A stretch of 64,000 nt of DNA from Salinicola rhizosphaerae (GTDB lineage: Bacteria; Pseudomonadota; Gammaproteobacteria; Pseudomonadales; Halomonadaceae). Under the pieces are notes generated by a model. The model was not told the DNA's origin, did no database searches, and saw nothing but the letters and a program-made list of their open reading frames with translations. Made by a program: the position numbers and the translations under genes. The stretch covers positions 240,930 to 304,929 of the forward strand of contig NZ_BMZI01000003.1 in the NCBI RefSeq assembly GCF_014652715.1, in the 5' to 3' direction. Every line of letters starts with the position of its first letter. Position 1 is the stretch's first letter. This document shows positions 46,006 to 53,340 of the stretch, one piece after another.

Positions 46006-46668
46006 CTAATAGGCTTTCTTTTCCAGCCGGTTGAGTATCTTGACGATGGGCAGCAGCAACACGATATAGATCAGCGCGGCAGCGATCAGCGGCGTCGGGC
46101 TGTAGGTATTGCCCTGAGCGATTCGCGCCATGCGCAGAAGCTCGGGCAGCGCCACGACGCTCGCGATCGACGTGACCTTGATCGTCTCCAGAATGTTGGT
46201 GATCAGGTCCGGCGCCATGTTGCGCACGGCCTGAGGCACGATGATGTGTCGCATCACCTGCAGAAACGACAGTCCGGTCGAGCGCCCTGCTTCGATCAGC
46301 CCATACGGAATACTGCCGATGCCGGCACGAAAGACTTCGGCGAAGTAGCTGGAGGTGTTCAGCGTCAGCGCCAGCACGACCGCACTGCGCGTGCCGATCT
46401 CGATACCGAAGAACGGCAGGCCGTAATAGATCAGGATCAGCAGCACCAGCGAGGCGAACGAGCGAAAGAAGTCGACGTAGATGGTGAGGAAGAGATTGAG
46501 CCAACGATTGCCGGCCGCGCGCGCGCAAGCGATCAGCAGCCCGACGCCGACACCCAGCGGAACGATCATCACCGACAGCAGCAAGGTCTCTTTCAGACCA
46601 TTGAGCAGCATCGGATAGATGGCCGCCATGATGTCCAGATTGAAAAACGTGTTGAGAAATCCGTTCAT
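46006..46668 (-). CDS. Polar amino-acid-type ABC transporter permease, second subunit
   Basis: A 220-residue inner-membrane permease of the HisM/GlnP type. The helix pattern starts MLNGLKETLLLSVMIVPLGVGVGLLI, and the EAA loop that contacts the ATPase is YGLIEAGRSTGLSFLQVMRHIIVPQA, then MAPDLITNILETIKVTSIAS. The ATG at 46668 lies ten bases after the stop of the first permease gene. Together with the first permease, the ATPase and the binding proteins it makes a complete importer. Nothing in the sequence fixes the substrate beyond a small polar amino-acid-like molecule. Confidence 0.9.
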   Translation of the reverse strand: MNGFLNTFFNLDIMAAIYPMLLNGLKETLLLSVMIVPLGVGVGLLIACARAAGNRWLNLFLTIYVDFFRSFASLVLLILIYYGLPFFGIEIGTRSAVVLALTLNTSSYFAEVFRAGIGSIPYGLIEAGRSTGLSFLQVMRHIIVPQAVRNMAPDLITNILETIKVTSIASVVALPELLRMARIAQGNTYSPTPLIAAALIYIVLLLPIVKILNRLEKKAY

Positions 46669-46678
46669 GACAGCCTCT

Positions 46679-47350
46679 TCATTTCGCCCACTGACTGCGG
46701 CTTTCGACCCATTTGCTCATCAGCACCAGCGGATAGATCATCAGCAGATAGCCGATTGCCGCCATCATCAGCGGCGTGGTGTTGGCGACATCGCTTTGCA
46801 CGGTGATCGCCGTTCCCAGCAGCTCGGGTACGGCAATCGCCGAGGCGAGCGCGGTGTTCTTGGTGATCGCGATCAGACGGCTGGTCAGCGGCGGAATGGC
46901 GATACGCACTGCCTGGGGCAGCACCACCGACTTCATTGTGGTGGCGAAGGTCAGCCCCGTGGCCCGCGCGGCCTCGAGCTGCCCCTTGCTGATGGCGCAG
47001 ATGCCAGCCCAGAAGATCTCCTCGGCGAATGCCACCAGCACCAGCGATAGCGAGAACCATGCGACCACGAAACCGCCGAGCCGGAGCCCTACATACGGCA
47101 GGCCGAAATAGAGCAGAATGATCAGCACCAGCGGCGGCAGCGCGCGAATGACATCCACGCTCTGCTTGATCAAGACATTGAGCGGGCGGATGCCGATCGA
47201 GCGGATCAGCGCCAGCAGCATGCCAACGCCGACACCGGTCACGATGACCAGCAGCGCCAGCCACACCGTGCGGAAAAAACCGACCAGGAGCGTCGGGCCA
47301 TACTGGGCCATGATGGCCCAGTTGAAGAAGTTTTCGATAAAGGCATGCAT
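46679..47350 (-). CDS. Polar amino-acid-type ABC transporter permease, first subunit
   Basis: A 223-residue permease with about five helices and the EAA loop SKGQLEAARATGLTFATTMKSVVLPQAVR, then IPPLTSRLIAITKNTALASAIA. This is the HisQ/GlnP permease pattern. It begins at ATG 47350, 24 bases after the stop of the second binding-protein gene. The two permeases are related to each other, about the same length, and probably form a heterodimer. Confidence 0.9.
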   Translation of the reverse strand: MHAFIENFFNWAIMAQYGPTLLVGFFRTVWLALLVIVTGVGVGMLLALIRSIGIRPLNVLIKQSVDVIRALPPLVLIILLYFGLPYVGLRLGGFVVAWFSLSLVLVAFAEEIFWAGICAISKGQLEAARATGLTFATTMKSVVLPQAVRIAIPPLTSRLIAITKNTALASAIAVPELLGTAITVQSDVANTTPLMMAAIGYLLMIYPLVLMSKWVESRSQWAK

Positions 47351-47374
47351 GGTAGAGTCCTTCTGACGACGCGC

Positions 47375-48217
47375 TCAGGAAGCCGAGCAGTCATGCTCGT
47401 GCGGCGTGTCGTCGTAGCCTTCGAACCCCGGCTGGCCGTAGCCTGGCTGGCTATTGACCGAGACGCTGTCCGCTTTCGGCGTGATGCCGGTCCAACGGGT
47501 GAATATTGCCTTGAGTTCGCCGTCGTCCTTCATGCACTCGAGCGCGGCGTCCAGCCGATTTCGGAGTTCGGGGTTGTCGTTGTTGACGGAGTAGGCGTAG
47601 ACGCGCCCGCCGCCGGTGGTGAAGTCGGACACGGCAAGCAGCGGATTCTGCAAGGCGATCCAGCCGGCCGCGCTCTGGTACATCATGTAACCATCGGCCT
47701 GGCCGGTGATGACCGCCTGTACGGCATCGGATGCCTTGTCGTACTCGGCCAGCGTCAGGTCGTACTGTTGGCTGTGCTCGCGGATCCAGTTGCCCGAGCT
47801 GCTCCCCTTGTTGATCGCAAGCGTCATACCCTGGAGATCGGAAGCCTTGGTGATCTCGCCGGCGGACTTCTTGACCAGTACCGCGTCGGTCGCATCACCG
47901 TAGCCCTCCAGGAACAGCATGTTGCCGGCCCGTTCGGGCGTGACCGCTGCCGCCGATAGCACGATATCGAACTTGCCGGCGTTCAGACCGGCGAACGTCG
48001 TCGACCACGGCTGATCGATCACCTTGATATCGATGCCGGAGTATTTCGACATTCCCTTGGCAATATCGATATCGATCCCCTCCAGCGAACCGTCGTTGGA
48101 GACCATCGAGTAAGGGGCGTAGCCGACGTCGGAGGCGGCGACGACAGACTCCTGTGCCAGCGCGAGTGGTGCGCCAAGACAGCCGGCGATGGCGGATATC
48201 CACAGTGTCTTTTTCAT
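47375..48217 (-). CDS. Periplasmic amino-acid-type binding protein, copy 2
   Basis: A 280-residue solute-binding protein of the SBP_bac_3 family. The signal peptide MKKTLWISAIAGCLGAPLALA is followed by DVGYAPYSMVSNDGSLEGIDIDIAKGM, then DQPWSTTFAGLNAGKFDIVLSAAAVTPERA and KGSSSGNWIREHS. The tail reads GYGQPGFEGYDDTPHEHDCS, closely resembling that of the other binding protein in the cluster, which is 283 residues. It sits directly before the two permeases and 113 bases after the aldolase-type gene. Having two binding proteins for one permease pair suggests two ligands. Confidence 0.9.
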   Translation of the reverse strand: MKKTLWISAIAGCLGAPLALAQESVVAASDVGYAPYSMVSNDGSLEGIDIDIAKGMSKYSGIDIKVIDQPWSTTFAGLNAGKFDIVLSAAAVTPERAGNMLFLEGYGDATDAVLVKKSAGEITKASDLQGMTLAINKGSSSGNWIREHSQQYDLTLAEYDKASDAVQAVITGQADGYMMYQSAAGWIALQNPLLAVSDFTTGGGRVYAYSVNNDNPELRNRLDAALECMKDDGELKAIFTRWTGITPKADSVSVNSQPGYGQPGFEGYDDTPHEHDCSAS

Positions 48218-48272
48218 GGGAGAACTCTCTTGTCGTTGTATTCTTAGATCTCGTATTCCACTTCACTGCCAC

Positions 48273-48295
48273 GACGGGAGTCGTCGACTCTCGTC
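48273..48295 (-). promoter_or_regulatory. Intercistronic hairpin before the second binding-protein gene
   Basis: GACGGGAGTC and GACTCTCGTC pair with one mismatch around GTC. It lies in the 113-base gap between the aldolase-type gene and the second binding-protein gene. No T-run follows, so it is better read as a processing or stabilising hairpin for the highly expressed binding protein than as a terminator. Confidence 0.4.
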
Positions 48296-48330
48296 GCTTT
48301 CTGCTCATGCATCGTTTTGCGCCACGCCGA

Positions 48331-49092
48331 TCAGCCGGCGTAGCTCTCGCGCTGGGAGGCGATATCGCGCAAGACCGCTTGCCAGGCCGGCTCGATCCAG
48401 GGTGCATAGCCACCATCGTCGTACTGCGACGCGACGTGATCGCGCACCGATTTCGGCGGCCAGATCAATTCCGCCCCACCGCTTTGCGCCGCGAGCTGCG
48501 CCTGACAGGCCCGCTCGAGAAAGTAGATCTGGTCGAACGCTTCCGGGATGGTGCGCCCGCCGACCAGCAGTCCGTGATTGCGAAGGATCATCGCCTTGTT
48601 GGTGCCGAGATCCCGTGCGAGCCGCTCGCGCTCCTCATGATCCGTGGCGATCCCTTCGTAACCGTGATACGAGAGCCGACCGTGAAATTTCAGCGCATGC
48701 TGGGTGATCGGCAGCAGGCCCTGCTTCTGCGTGGAGATCGCGATGCCCGCAGCCGTGTGCGTATGCACGATGCAGGTCAGATCCGGACGCGCGTGATGCA
48801 GCGCGGAATGGATGGTGAATCCTGCCGGGTTGATGACGCCGCCGCCGGCGCCCTTCTCGATCACGTTGCCGTCCAGATCGACCTTGACCAGGCTACTGGC
48901 GGTCACTTCGCTGAACAGAAGCCCGTAGGGGTTGATCAGGAAATGGTGCTCGGGCCCGGGTACGCGCGCGCTGATGTGCGTATAGATCAAGTCCGTCATG
49001 CGCAGATGCGCAACCAGGCGATATAGCGCCGCAAGCTCGACCCGTACTTCAGCTTCGCTTTTGGCGTCGTGACGTAGATGCTCCGGAATCAT
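48331..49092 (-). CDS. Class II aldolase/adducin-family protein
   Basis: A 253-residue protein with the class II aldolase/adducin fold. Candidate Zn ligands are His110 and His112 (IVHTHTAAG) and His173 (RNHGLLVGG), and the conserved loop NPYGLLFSEVTASSLVKVDLDGNV binds the substrate phosphate or carboxylate in relatives. The catalytic Glu of fuculose-phosphate aldolase would align near Gly91 in NPAGFTIHSALHHARPD, and is absent. The protein thus looks like the adducin-type branch that includes decarboxylases and dehydratases rather than a true aldolase. It lies between the ATPase gene and the second binding-protein gene. Confidence 0.85.
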   Translation of the reverse strand: MIPEHLRHDAKSEAEVRVELAALYRLVAHLRMTDLIYTHISARVPGPEHHFLINPYGLLFSEVTASSLVKVDLDGNVIEKGAGGGVINPAGFTIHSALHHARPDLTCIVHTHTAAGIAISTQKQGLLPITQHALKFHGRLSYHGYEGIATDHEERERLARDLGTNKAMILRNHGLLVGGRTIPEAFDQIYFLERACQAQLAAQSGGAELIWPPKSVRDHVASQYDDGGYAPWIEPAWQAVLRDIASQRESYAG

Positions 49093-49114
49093 GTCAAAGC
49101 TCCCTGTCTGCCGT

Positions 49115-49897
49115 TCAGCCCGAAATTCGGGCGAGGAAGTCGCGTGTGCGAGGATGCTGCGGATTGTCGAACAGTTCGTTGGCGGTGTTCTCCTCGACGA
49201 TGTTGCCGTCGGCCATGAACACCACCCGATCCGCGGCTTCCTGGGCGAAGCGCATCTCGTGGCTGACCACGACCATGGTCATGCCCGCCTGACGCAGTTC
49301 ACGCATGGTGTTGAGCACGCCGCCGACCAGTTCGGGGTCAAGCGCGCTGGTCGGCTCGTCGAACAGCACCACGCGTGGCTCCAATGCCAGCGTCCGGGCG
49401 ATCGCCACGCGCTGCTGCTGGCCGCCGGAGAGCTGCGAGGGGTAGTGATCGACACGCTCGCCAAGCCCGACCCGCTCGAGCATGGTGATACCGATCTCGC
49501 GCGCCTCGGCTTTGCTCTTTCCCTGCACCTTGCGCAGCGCCAGCATCACGTTCTGCAGCGCCGTCATGTGCGGATAGAGATTGAACGACTGGAACACCAT
49601 GCCGATCTTGGTGCGGATCTGATTGATGTCGACGCGCGGCGAGAAAATGTTCGTGTTGTCGAACAGGATGTCGCCGGAAGTCGGCGTTTCCAGTCGATTG
49701 CAGCAGCGCAGCAGCGTGCTCTTGCCGGACCCCGAGGGGCCGATCAGAAACACCATCTCCTGGGGCATGACGCGCAGCGTCACGTTTTTCAGAATTTCGT
49801 TGTCGCCGAACGACTTGGAGATACTCACCAGTTCGAGCAGCGGTCGTCCCGACCGGTGTTCCCCGGTCGGGGTCGCGACTTGTGCCATGGACGTCAT
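49115..49897 (-). CDS. Amino-acid-type ABC transporter ATPase
   Basis: A 260-residue ATP-binding subunit of the GlnQ/HisP type. It has Walker A GPSGSGKSTLLR, the Q-loop region IGMVFQSFNLYPHMTALQNVM, signature LSGGQQQRVAIARTLALEP, Walker B VVLFDEPTSALDPE, and the H-loop VVVSHEMRFAQEAADRVVFM. The chosen ATG 49897 follows GGGAG; a second Met three codons later is possible. The gene lies 13 bases after the first binding-protein gene and 22 bases before the aldolase-type gene. It is the only ATPase for both binding proteins and both permeases in this cluster. Confidence 0.92.
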   Translation of the reverse strand: MTSMAQVATPTGEHRSGRPLLELVSISKSFGDNEILKNVTLRVMPQEMVFLIGPSGSGKSTLLRCCNRLETPTSGDILFDNTNIFSPRVDINQIRTKIGMVFQSFNLYPHMTALQNVMLALRKVQGKSKAEAREIGITMLERVGLGERVDHYPSQLSGGQQQRVAIARTLALEPRVVLFDEPTSALDPELVGGVLNTMRELRQAGMTMVVVSHEMRFAQEAADRVVFMADGNIVEENTANELFDNPQHPRTRDFLARISG

Positions 49898-49910
49898 CGA
49901 TGTCTCCCGC

Positions 49911-50762
49911 TTACTGGCAGTCGAGGTCGTGCTCGGTGTCGTCATAGCCGGGGAAACCGGGCTGACCGTAGCCGGGATAGATGGTATTGACCGCACCATC
50001 GGCCTTCGGCTCGAGACCGGTCCATTTGGTGTAGAGCTTGGCCAGCGTACCGTCGTGTTTGAGGCACTCGATCGCCGCATCGACCTCGTCACGCAACGCC
50101 TCGTCATCTTTACGGAACGAGTAGCCGTAGACTTCGCCGTTATCGATCACGTAATCGGATACTGCCAGCAGCGGTGAGCGATTGGCGGCATCGCCGGCAG
50201 AGGCACTGTAGACCAGCGCGGCATCGGTCTGGCCGCTGGCGACCGACTGGATGGCATCGCTGTTCTTGTCGTAGCGATTGATTTTCCAGCCGTACTGGTC
50301 CTGGCGTTCGGTCAGCCAGCGATCGAACAGATTGCCCTTGTTGACCGCGATCGTTTTACCTTTCAGATCGTCGGGAGACTCGATCGTCGCGTCGCTTGCA
50401 CGCTGCACGAACTGGTAGGTGGCATCTCCATAGGCCTCGGCGAACAACATGCCGTCGGCCCGATTCTTGGTGATCATGGCAGCGGAAAGCACCATGTCGA
50501 ACTTGCCCGAGTTGAGTCCGGCATACGTTGTCGACCACGGCTGGTCGATGACATCGATCTTGCGTCCAATCTGCTTGGAGATCGCCTTGGCGATATCGAT
50601 GTCGTAGCCCTGGTAGCTACCGTCATTGCCGACGGTCGCGAACGGCGGGTAGCCGACGTCGGACGCGGCGCGGATCGGCGACTGATCCTGGGCCAGCGCT
50701 TGCCCGGCGATCGCGGTGCCGCCAACGATCAGCAGTGAAGAGATCAGGGTACGAGTTTTCAT
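49911..50762 (-). CDS. Periplasmic amino-acid-type binding protein, copy 1
   Basis: A 283-residue solute-binding protein. A signal peptide of about 24 residues (ISSLLIVGGTAIAGQALA) is followed by SDVGYPPFATVGNDGSYQGYDIDIAKAIS and DQPWSTTYAGLNSGKFDMVLSAAMITKNRA, the SBP_bac_3 pattern, and a tail GYGQPGFPGYDDTEHDLDC shared with copy 2. ATG 50762 lies behind AAGGAAAG. The 5' region contains three 19-base direct repeats. It is the first transporter gene after the AbrB-like gene, from which it is 105 bases distant. Confidence 0.9.
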   Translation of the reverse strand: MKTRTLISSLLIVGGTAIAGQALAQDQSPIRAASDVGYPPFATVGNDGSYQGYDIDIAKAISKQIGRKIDVIDQPWSTTYAGLNSGKFDMVLSAAMITKNRADGMLFAEAYGDATYQFVQRASDATIESPDDLKGKTIAVNKGNLFDRWLTERQDQYGWKINRYDKNSDAIQSVASGQTDAALVYSASAGDAANRSPLLAVSDYVIDNGEVYGYSFRKDDEALRDEVDAAIECLKHDGTLAKLYTKWTGLEPKADGAVNTIYPGYGQPGFPGYDDTEHDLDCQ

Positions 50763-50781
50763 GGGGCTTTCCTTGTAGTTG

Positions 50782-50838
50782 TTGATTTCACAAGCAATTA
50801 TTGATTTCACACGCAGTTGTTGATTTCACGAAAACAGT
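50782..50838 (-). repeat. Three 19-base direct repeats upstream of binding-protein gene 1
   Basis: TTGATTTCAC occurs at 50782-50791, 50801-50810 and 50820-50829, each 19 bases apart, and a degenerate copy TCGATGTCAC follows at 50838-50847. In the reading direction of the gene the unit is GTGAAATCAA. The array covers 20-76 bases upstream of the start codon and is AT-rich compared with its surroundings. It may be an operator array or part of the 5' leader. Confidence 0.75.
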
Positions 50839-50867
50839 CGATGTCACACTTGGCTTGATAAGCGAGA

Positions 50868-51977
50868 TCATCCGGTCGGGTGATCCGGTTTGTCGGTGAT
50901 CGAATCACGACCCCTGAAGCGATGCTCCATGAACGCGAGGCAGTAGGGAGCGACCAGGATCAGCCCGGTCAGCCGCAGCAGGTGGTGGAAAGTGACGAAC
51001 AACGGGTCGATGTCGAGCGTCACGGCGAGAATGGCCATCTCGCCGATACCGCCAGGCGCCGATGCCAGTAGCGCCACCGGCAGAGGCACGCCGAGCAGCC
51101 AGTGCATCGCGAGTGCCGTGACACCGAGCACCGCCAACGTCAAAAGTGTCGCGACACCGGCATGAACGATATGACGGCGTAGCTGCGAAAGCGTCAGCCC
51201 GTAGAAGCGCGCGCCTATGGCGCTGCCCAACACCCAGAGCATGATGCTGACCGCCCAGTTCGCGGGATGAAATTGGACCAGTCCCGTTCCGCCAAGCGCC
51301 GCTGCGACGAGCATCGGTCCCAGCAGACCGGGAGTCGGCAAGCGCAGTCGCTTGGCCACTGCAATGATCAGTGGCAGCAGCAGGATCAACCACAGGCCAT
51401 CAGGTGCCATATGGCTGCGGACCAGATCGGGATCATGTGCCCACCAGACGAAGAGCGGCGGCAGTGTCAGCACGACCAGCAGCGCGCGCAGCGACTGCGC
51501 AATCGCGACTTGCCGCGGATCGCCACCGGCCTTCTCGCCCATCAGGATCATGGCGGTCATCGCGCCCGGCGCCGAAGAGAACCAGGCACTGGTGCGTGTC
51601 ATGCCACAGCGGCGATACCACATCGATCCCACCGTCGTGGCCACTGCCAACCCGACGATCAGCACCGCAGCGGAGGTCATCCAATGGCCGATCTCCGAGA
51701 ACAGACCCGGTGTGACCTGACCGCCCAGCACCAGACCGAGTACCCCCAGAAAGAACTGGCGAAAACTCTCGGGAATGCGCACCTGCACGCCGCGCATCGC
51801 CGCGATCAGATTGACGACCAGCGGCCCCAGCATCCAGGCCAGTGGCAGGTTCAGCGCGCTGAAACCCACACCGCCAATCGCGCCGATCGCCAGCGACAGC
51901 ACGATCGATCGACTCTGGCGGATTCGGCCGGGAGAAAGCTGCTCGCGGATTCGGGCCAGACGGGTCGCGGCAGACAT
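50868..51977 (-). CDS. AbrB-family integral membrane protein
   Basis: A 369-residue protein with about ten hydrophobic helices. The repeated pattern LNLPLAWMLGPLVVNLIAAMRG in the first half and LGVPLPVALLASAPGGIGEMAILAVTLDIDPLFVTFHH in the second half, with WFSSAPGAMTAMILMGE between, matches the AbrB family (the ammonia monooxygenase-like membrane duplication domain). The family's role is not established; some members are proposed permeases. The start, ATG 51977, overlaps the aminotransferase stop by one base, so it is part of the catabolic operon. It may export or import a pathway intermediate. A longer start at 52007 is possible but overlaps more. Confidence 0.82.
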   Translation of the reverse strand: MSAATRLARIREQLSPGRIRQSRSIVLSLAIGAIGGVGFSALNLPLAWMLGPLVVNLIAAMRGVQVRIPESFRQFFLGVLGLVLGGQVTPGLFSEIGHWMTSAAVLIVGLAVATTVGSMWYRRCGMTRTSAWFSSAPGAMTAMILMGEKAGGDPRQVAIAQSLRALLVVLTLPPLFVWWAHDPDLVRSHMAPDGLWLILLLPLIIAVAKRLRLPTPGLLGPMLVAAALGGTGLVQFHPANWAVSIMLWVLGSAIGARFYGLTLSQLRRHIVHAGVATLLTLAVLGVTALAMHWLLGVPLPVALLASAPGGIGEMAILAVTLDIDPLFVTFHHLLRLTGLILVAPYCLAFMEHRFRGRDSITDKPDHPTG

Positions 51978-53272
51978 CAGGCTTCGACGCGTTCCTGAAC
52001 CTGACACACTTTCTCGACCACGCGCTCGAGCACGTCGAGCCCCTCGTCGAGCAGAGACTCCGAGATCGTCAGCGGATGGAGGAAGCGGATCACGTTTCCG
52101 TAGAAACCGCAGGCGAGTACCAGAAGGCCTTGCGTCTTGGCCGTTCGCAGCACCGCGAGCGCGAGTTCCGGGGCGGGCTTTCCGGTCTCGTCGAGAAACT
52201 CGATCGCCCGCATGCTGCCTTTACCGCGGACTTCGGCGATCTGAGGCACGCGAGACTTGAGCTGCTCCAATCGCGCCGCCAGCCGTTCTCCGAGCTGATT
52301 CGAGCGCTCGACCAGCTGCTCTTCCTCGATCACGTCGAGCACCGCATGGCCGGCGGCAATACCCAGCGGATTGCCGGCGTAGGTGCCGCCCATGGCCGCA
52401 GGCGCCGGTGCGTCGAGCATCTCGGCACGGCCGCAGACCGCGGAGAGCGGCACGCCGCCGCCAAGACTCTTGGCCAACGTGGTCAGGTCCGCCGAAACGC
52501 CGTAATGCTCCATCGCGAACAGCTTGCCGGTGCGCCCGAAGCCGGTCTGGATCTCGTCGGCGATCAGCACGATGCCATGCTCGTCACAGATGGCGCGCAG
52601 CGCCTCGACGAAGGCCGGTGGCGCCGGCACGAATCCGCCCTCGCCCTGAATCGGCTCGAAAAGAATGGCGGCGACGTCCTGCGGATCGACCTCGGTCTTC
52701 ATGACGCGTTTGAGGTCCTCGATCGCACGTTCGGCGGAAATGCCGTGGAGCGCGTTCGGGAACGTCGAGTGATAGATCTCGCCCGGAAACGGCCCGACGT
52801 CCTTGCGAAATGGCATCGCCTTGCCGGTCAGCGCAATACCCAGCGACGTTCGACCGTGGAAGGCACCGGAGAAAGCGATGACGGCACGCCGCTTGGTGTA
52901 GGTGCGCGCGATCTTGACCGCGTTCTCGACCGCCTCGGCGCCGGTCGAGAAGAAGATGGTCTTCTTGGCATGCTCGCCCGGCATCGACGCATTGAGGCGC
53001 TCGGCAAGCGTGATGTAAGAAGTGTAAGGAGAGTTATGATAGGCGGTATGAATAGCGCTATCGAGCTGCGCCTTGATCGCCTCGACCACTTTCGGATGAC
53101 GATGACCGACGTTGTTGACGGCCACACCGCTCATGAAATCGATGTAGCGGTTGCCTTCGATATCCCAGATTTCGGCATTCTCGGCGCGATCGACGTAGAG
53201 ATCGAACTTTACTCCGACACCGCGGGCCGTCGCAGCCTGTCGGCGCTCGCCCCACTCTGCATTGGTACTCAT
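51977..53272 (-). CDS. gabT: GabT-type omega-aminotransferase (class III)
   Basis: A 431-residue PLP enzyme of the 4-aminobutyrate aminotransferase family. Family motifs are IWDIEGNRYIDFMSGVAVNN, FFSTGAEAVENAVKIA, GAFHGRTSLG, the cofactor region IADEIQTGFGRTGKLFAMEHY, Lys268 in LAKSLGGGVPLSA and GTYAGNPLGIAAG. Such enzymes transfer the terminal amino group of GABA, 5-aminovalerate or 6-aminohexanoate to 2-oxoglutarate, giving an aldehyde. Here it follows hyuB by 68 bases and belongs to an operon headed by an aldehyde dehydrogenase, the partner expected to oxidise that aldehyde. The chain length of its substrate cannot be read from the sequence. Confidence 0.9.
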   Translation of the reverse strand: MSTNAEWGERRQAATARGVGVKFDLYVDRAENAEIWDIEGNRYIDFMSGVAVNNVGHRHPKVVEAIKAQLDSAIHTAYHNSPYTSYITLAERLNASMPGEHAKKTIFFSTGAEAVENAVKIARTYTKRRAVIAFSGAFHGRTSLGIALTGKAMPFRKDVGPFPGEIYHSTFPNALHGISAERAIEDLKRVMKTEVDPQDVAAILFEPIQGEGGFVPAPPAFVEALRAICDEHGIVLIADEIQTGFGRTGKLFAMEHYGVSADLTTLAKSLGGGVPLSAVCGRAEMLDAPAPAAMGGTYAGNPLGIAAGHAVLDVIEEEQLVERSNQLGERLAARLEQLKSRVPQIAEVRGKGSMRAIEFLDETGKPAPELALAVLRTAKTQGLLVLACGFYGNVIRFLHPLTISESLLDEGLDVLERVVEKVCQVQERVEA

Positions 53273-53340
53273 CTCGCTACTCCTGTGTTCTTGTGCTGGT
53301 ATTGCATCGAACCCTGGTTTCTCCGGACTCGCCGGGCGGT

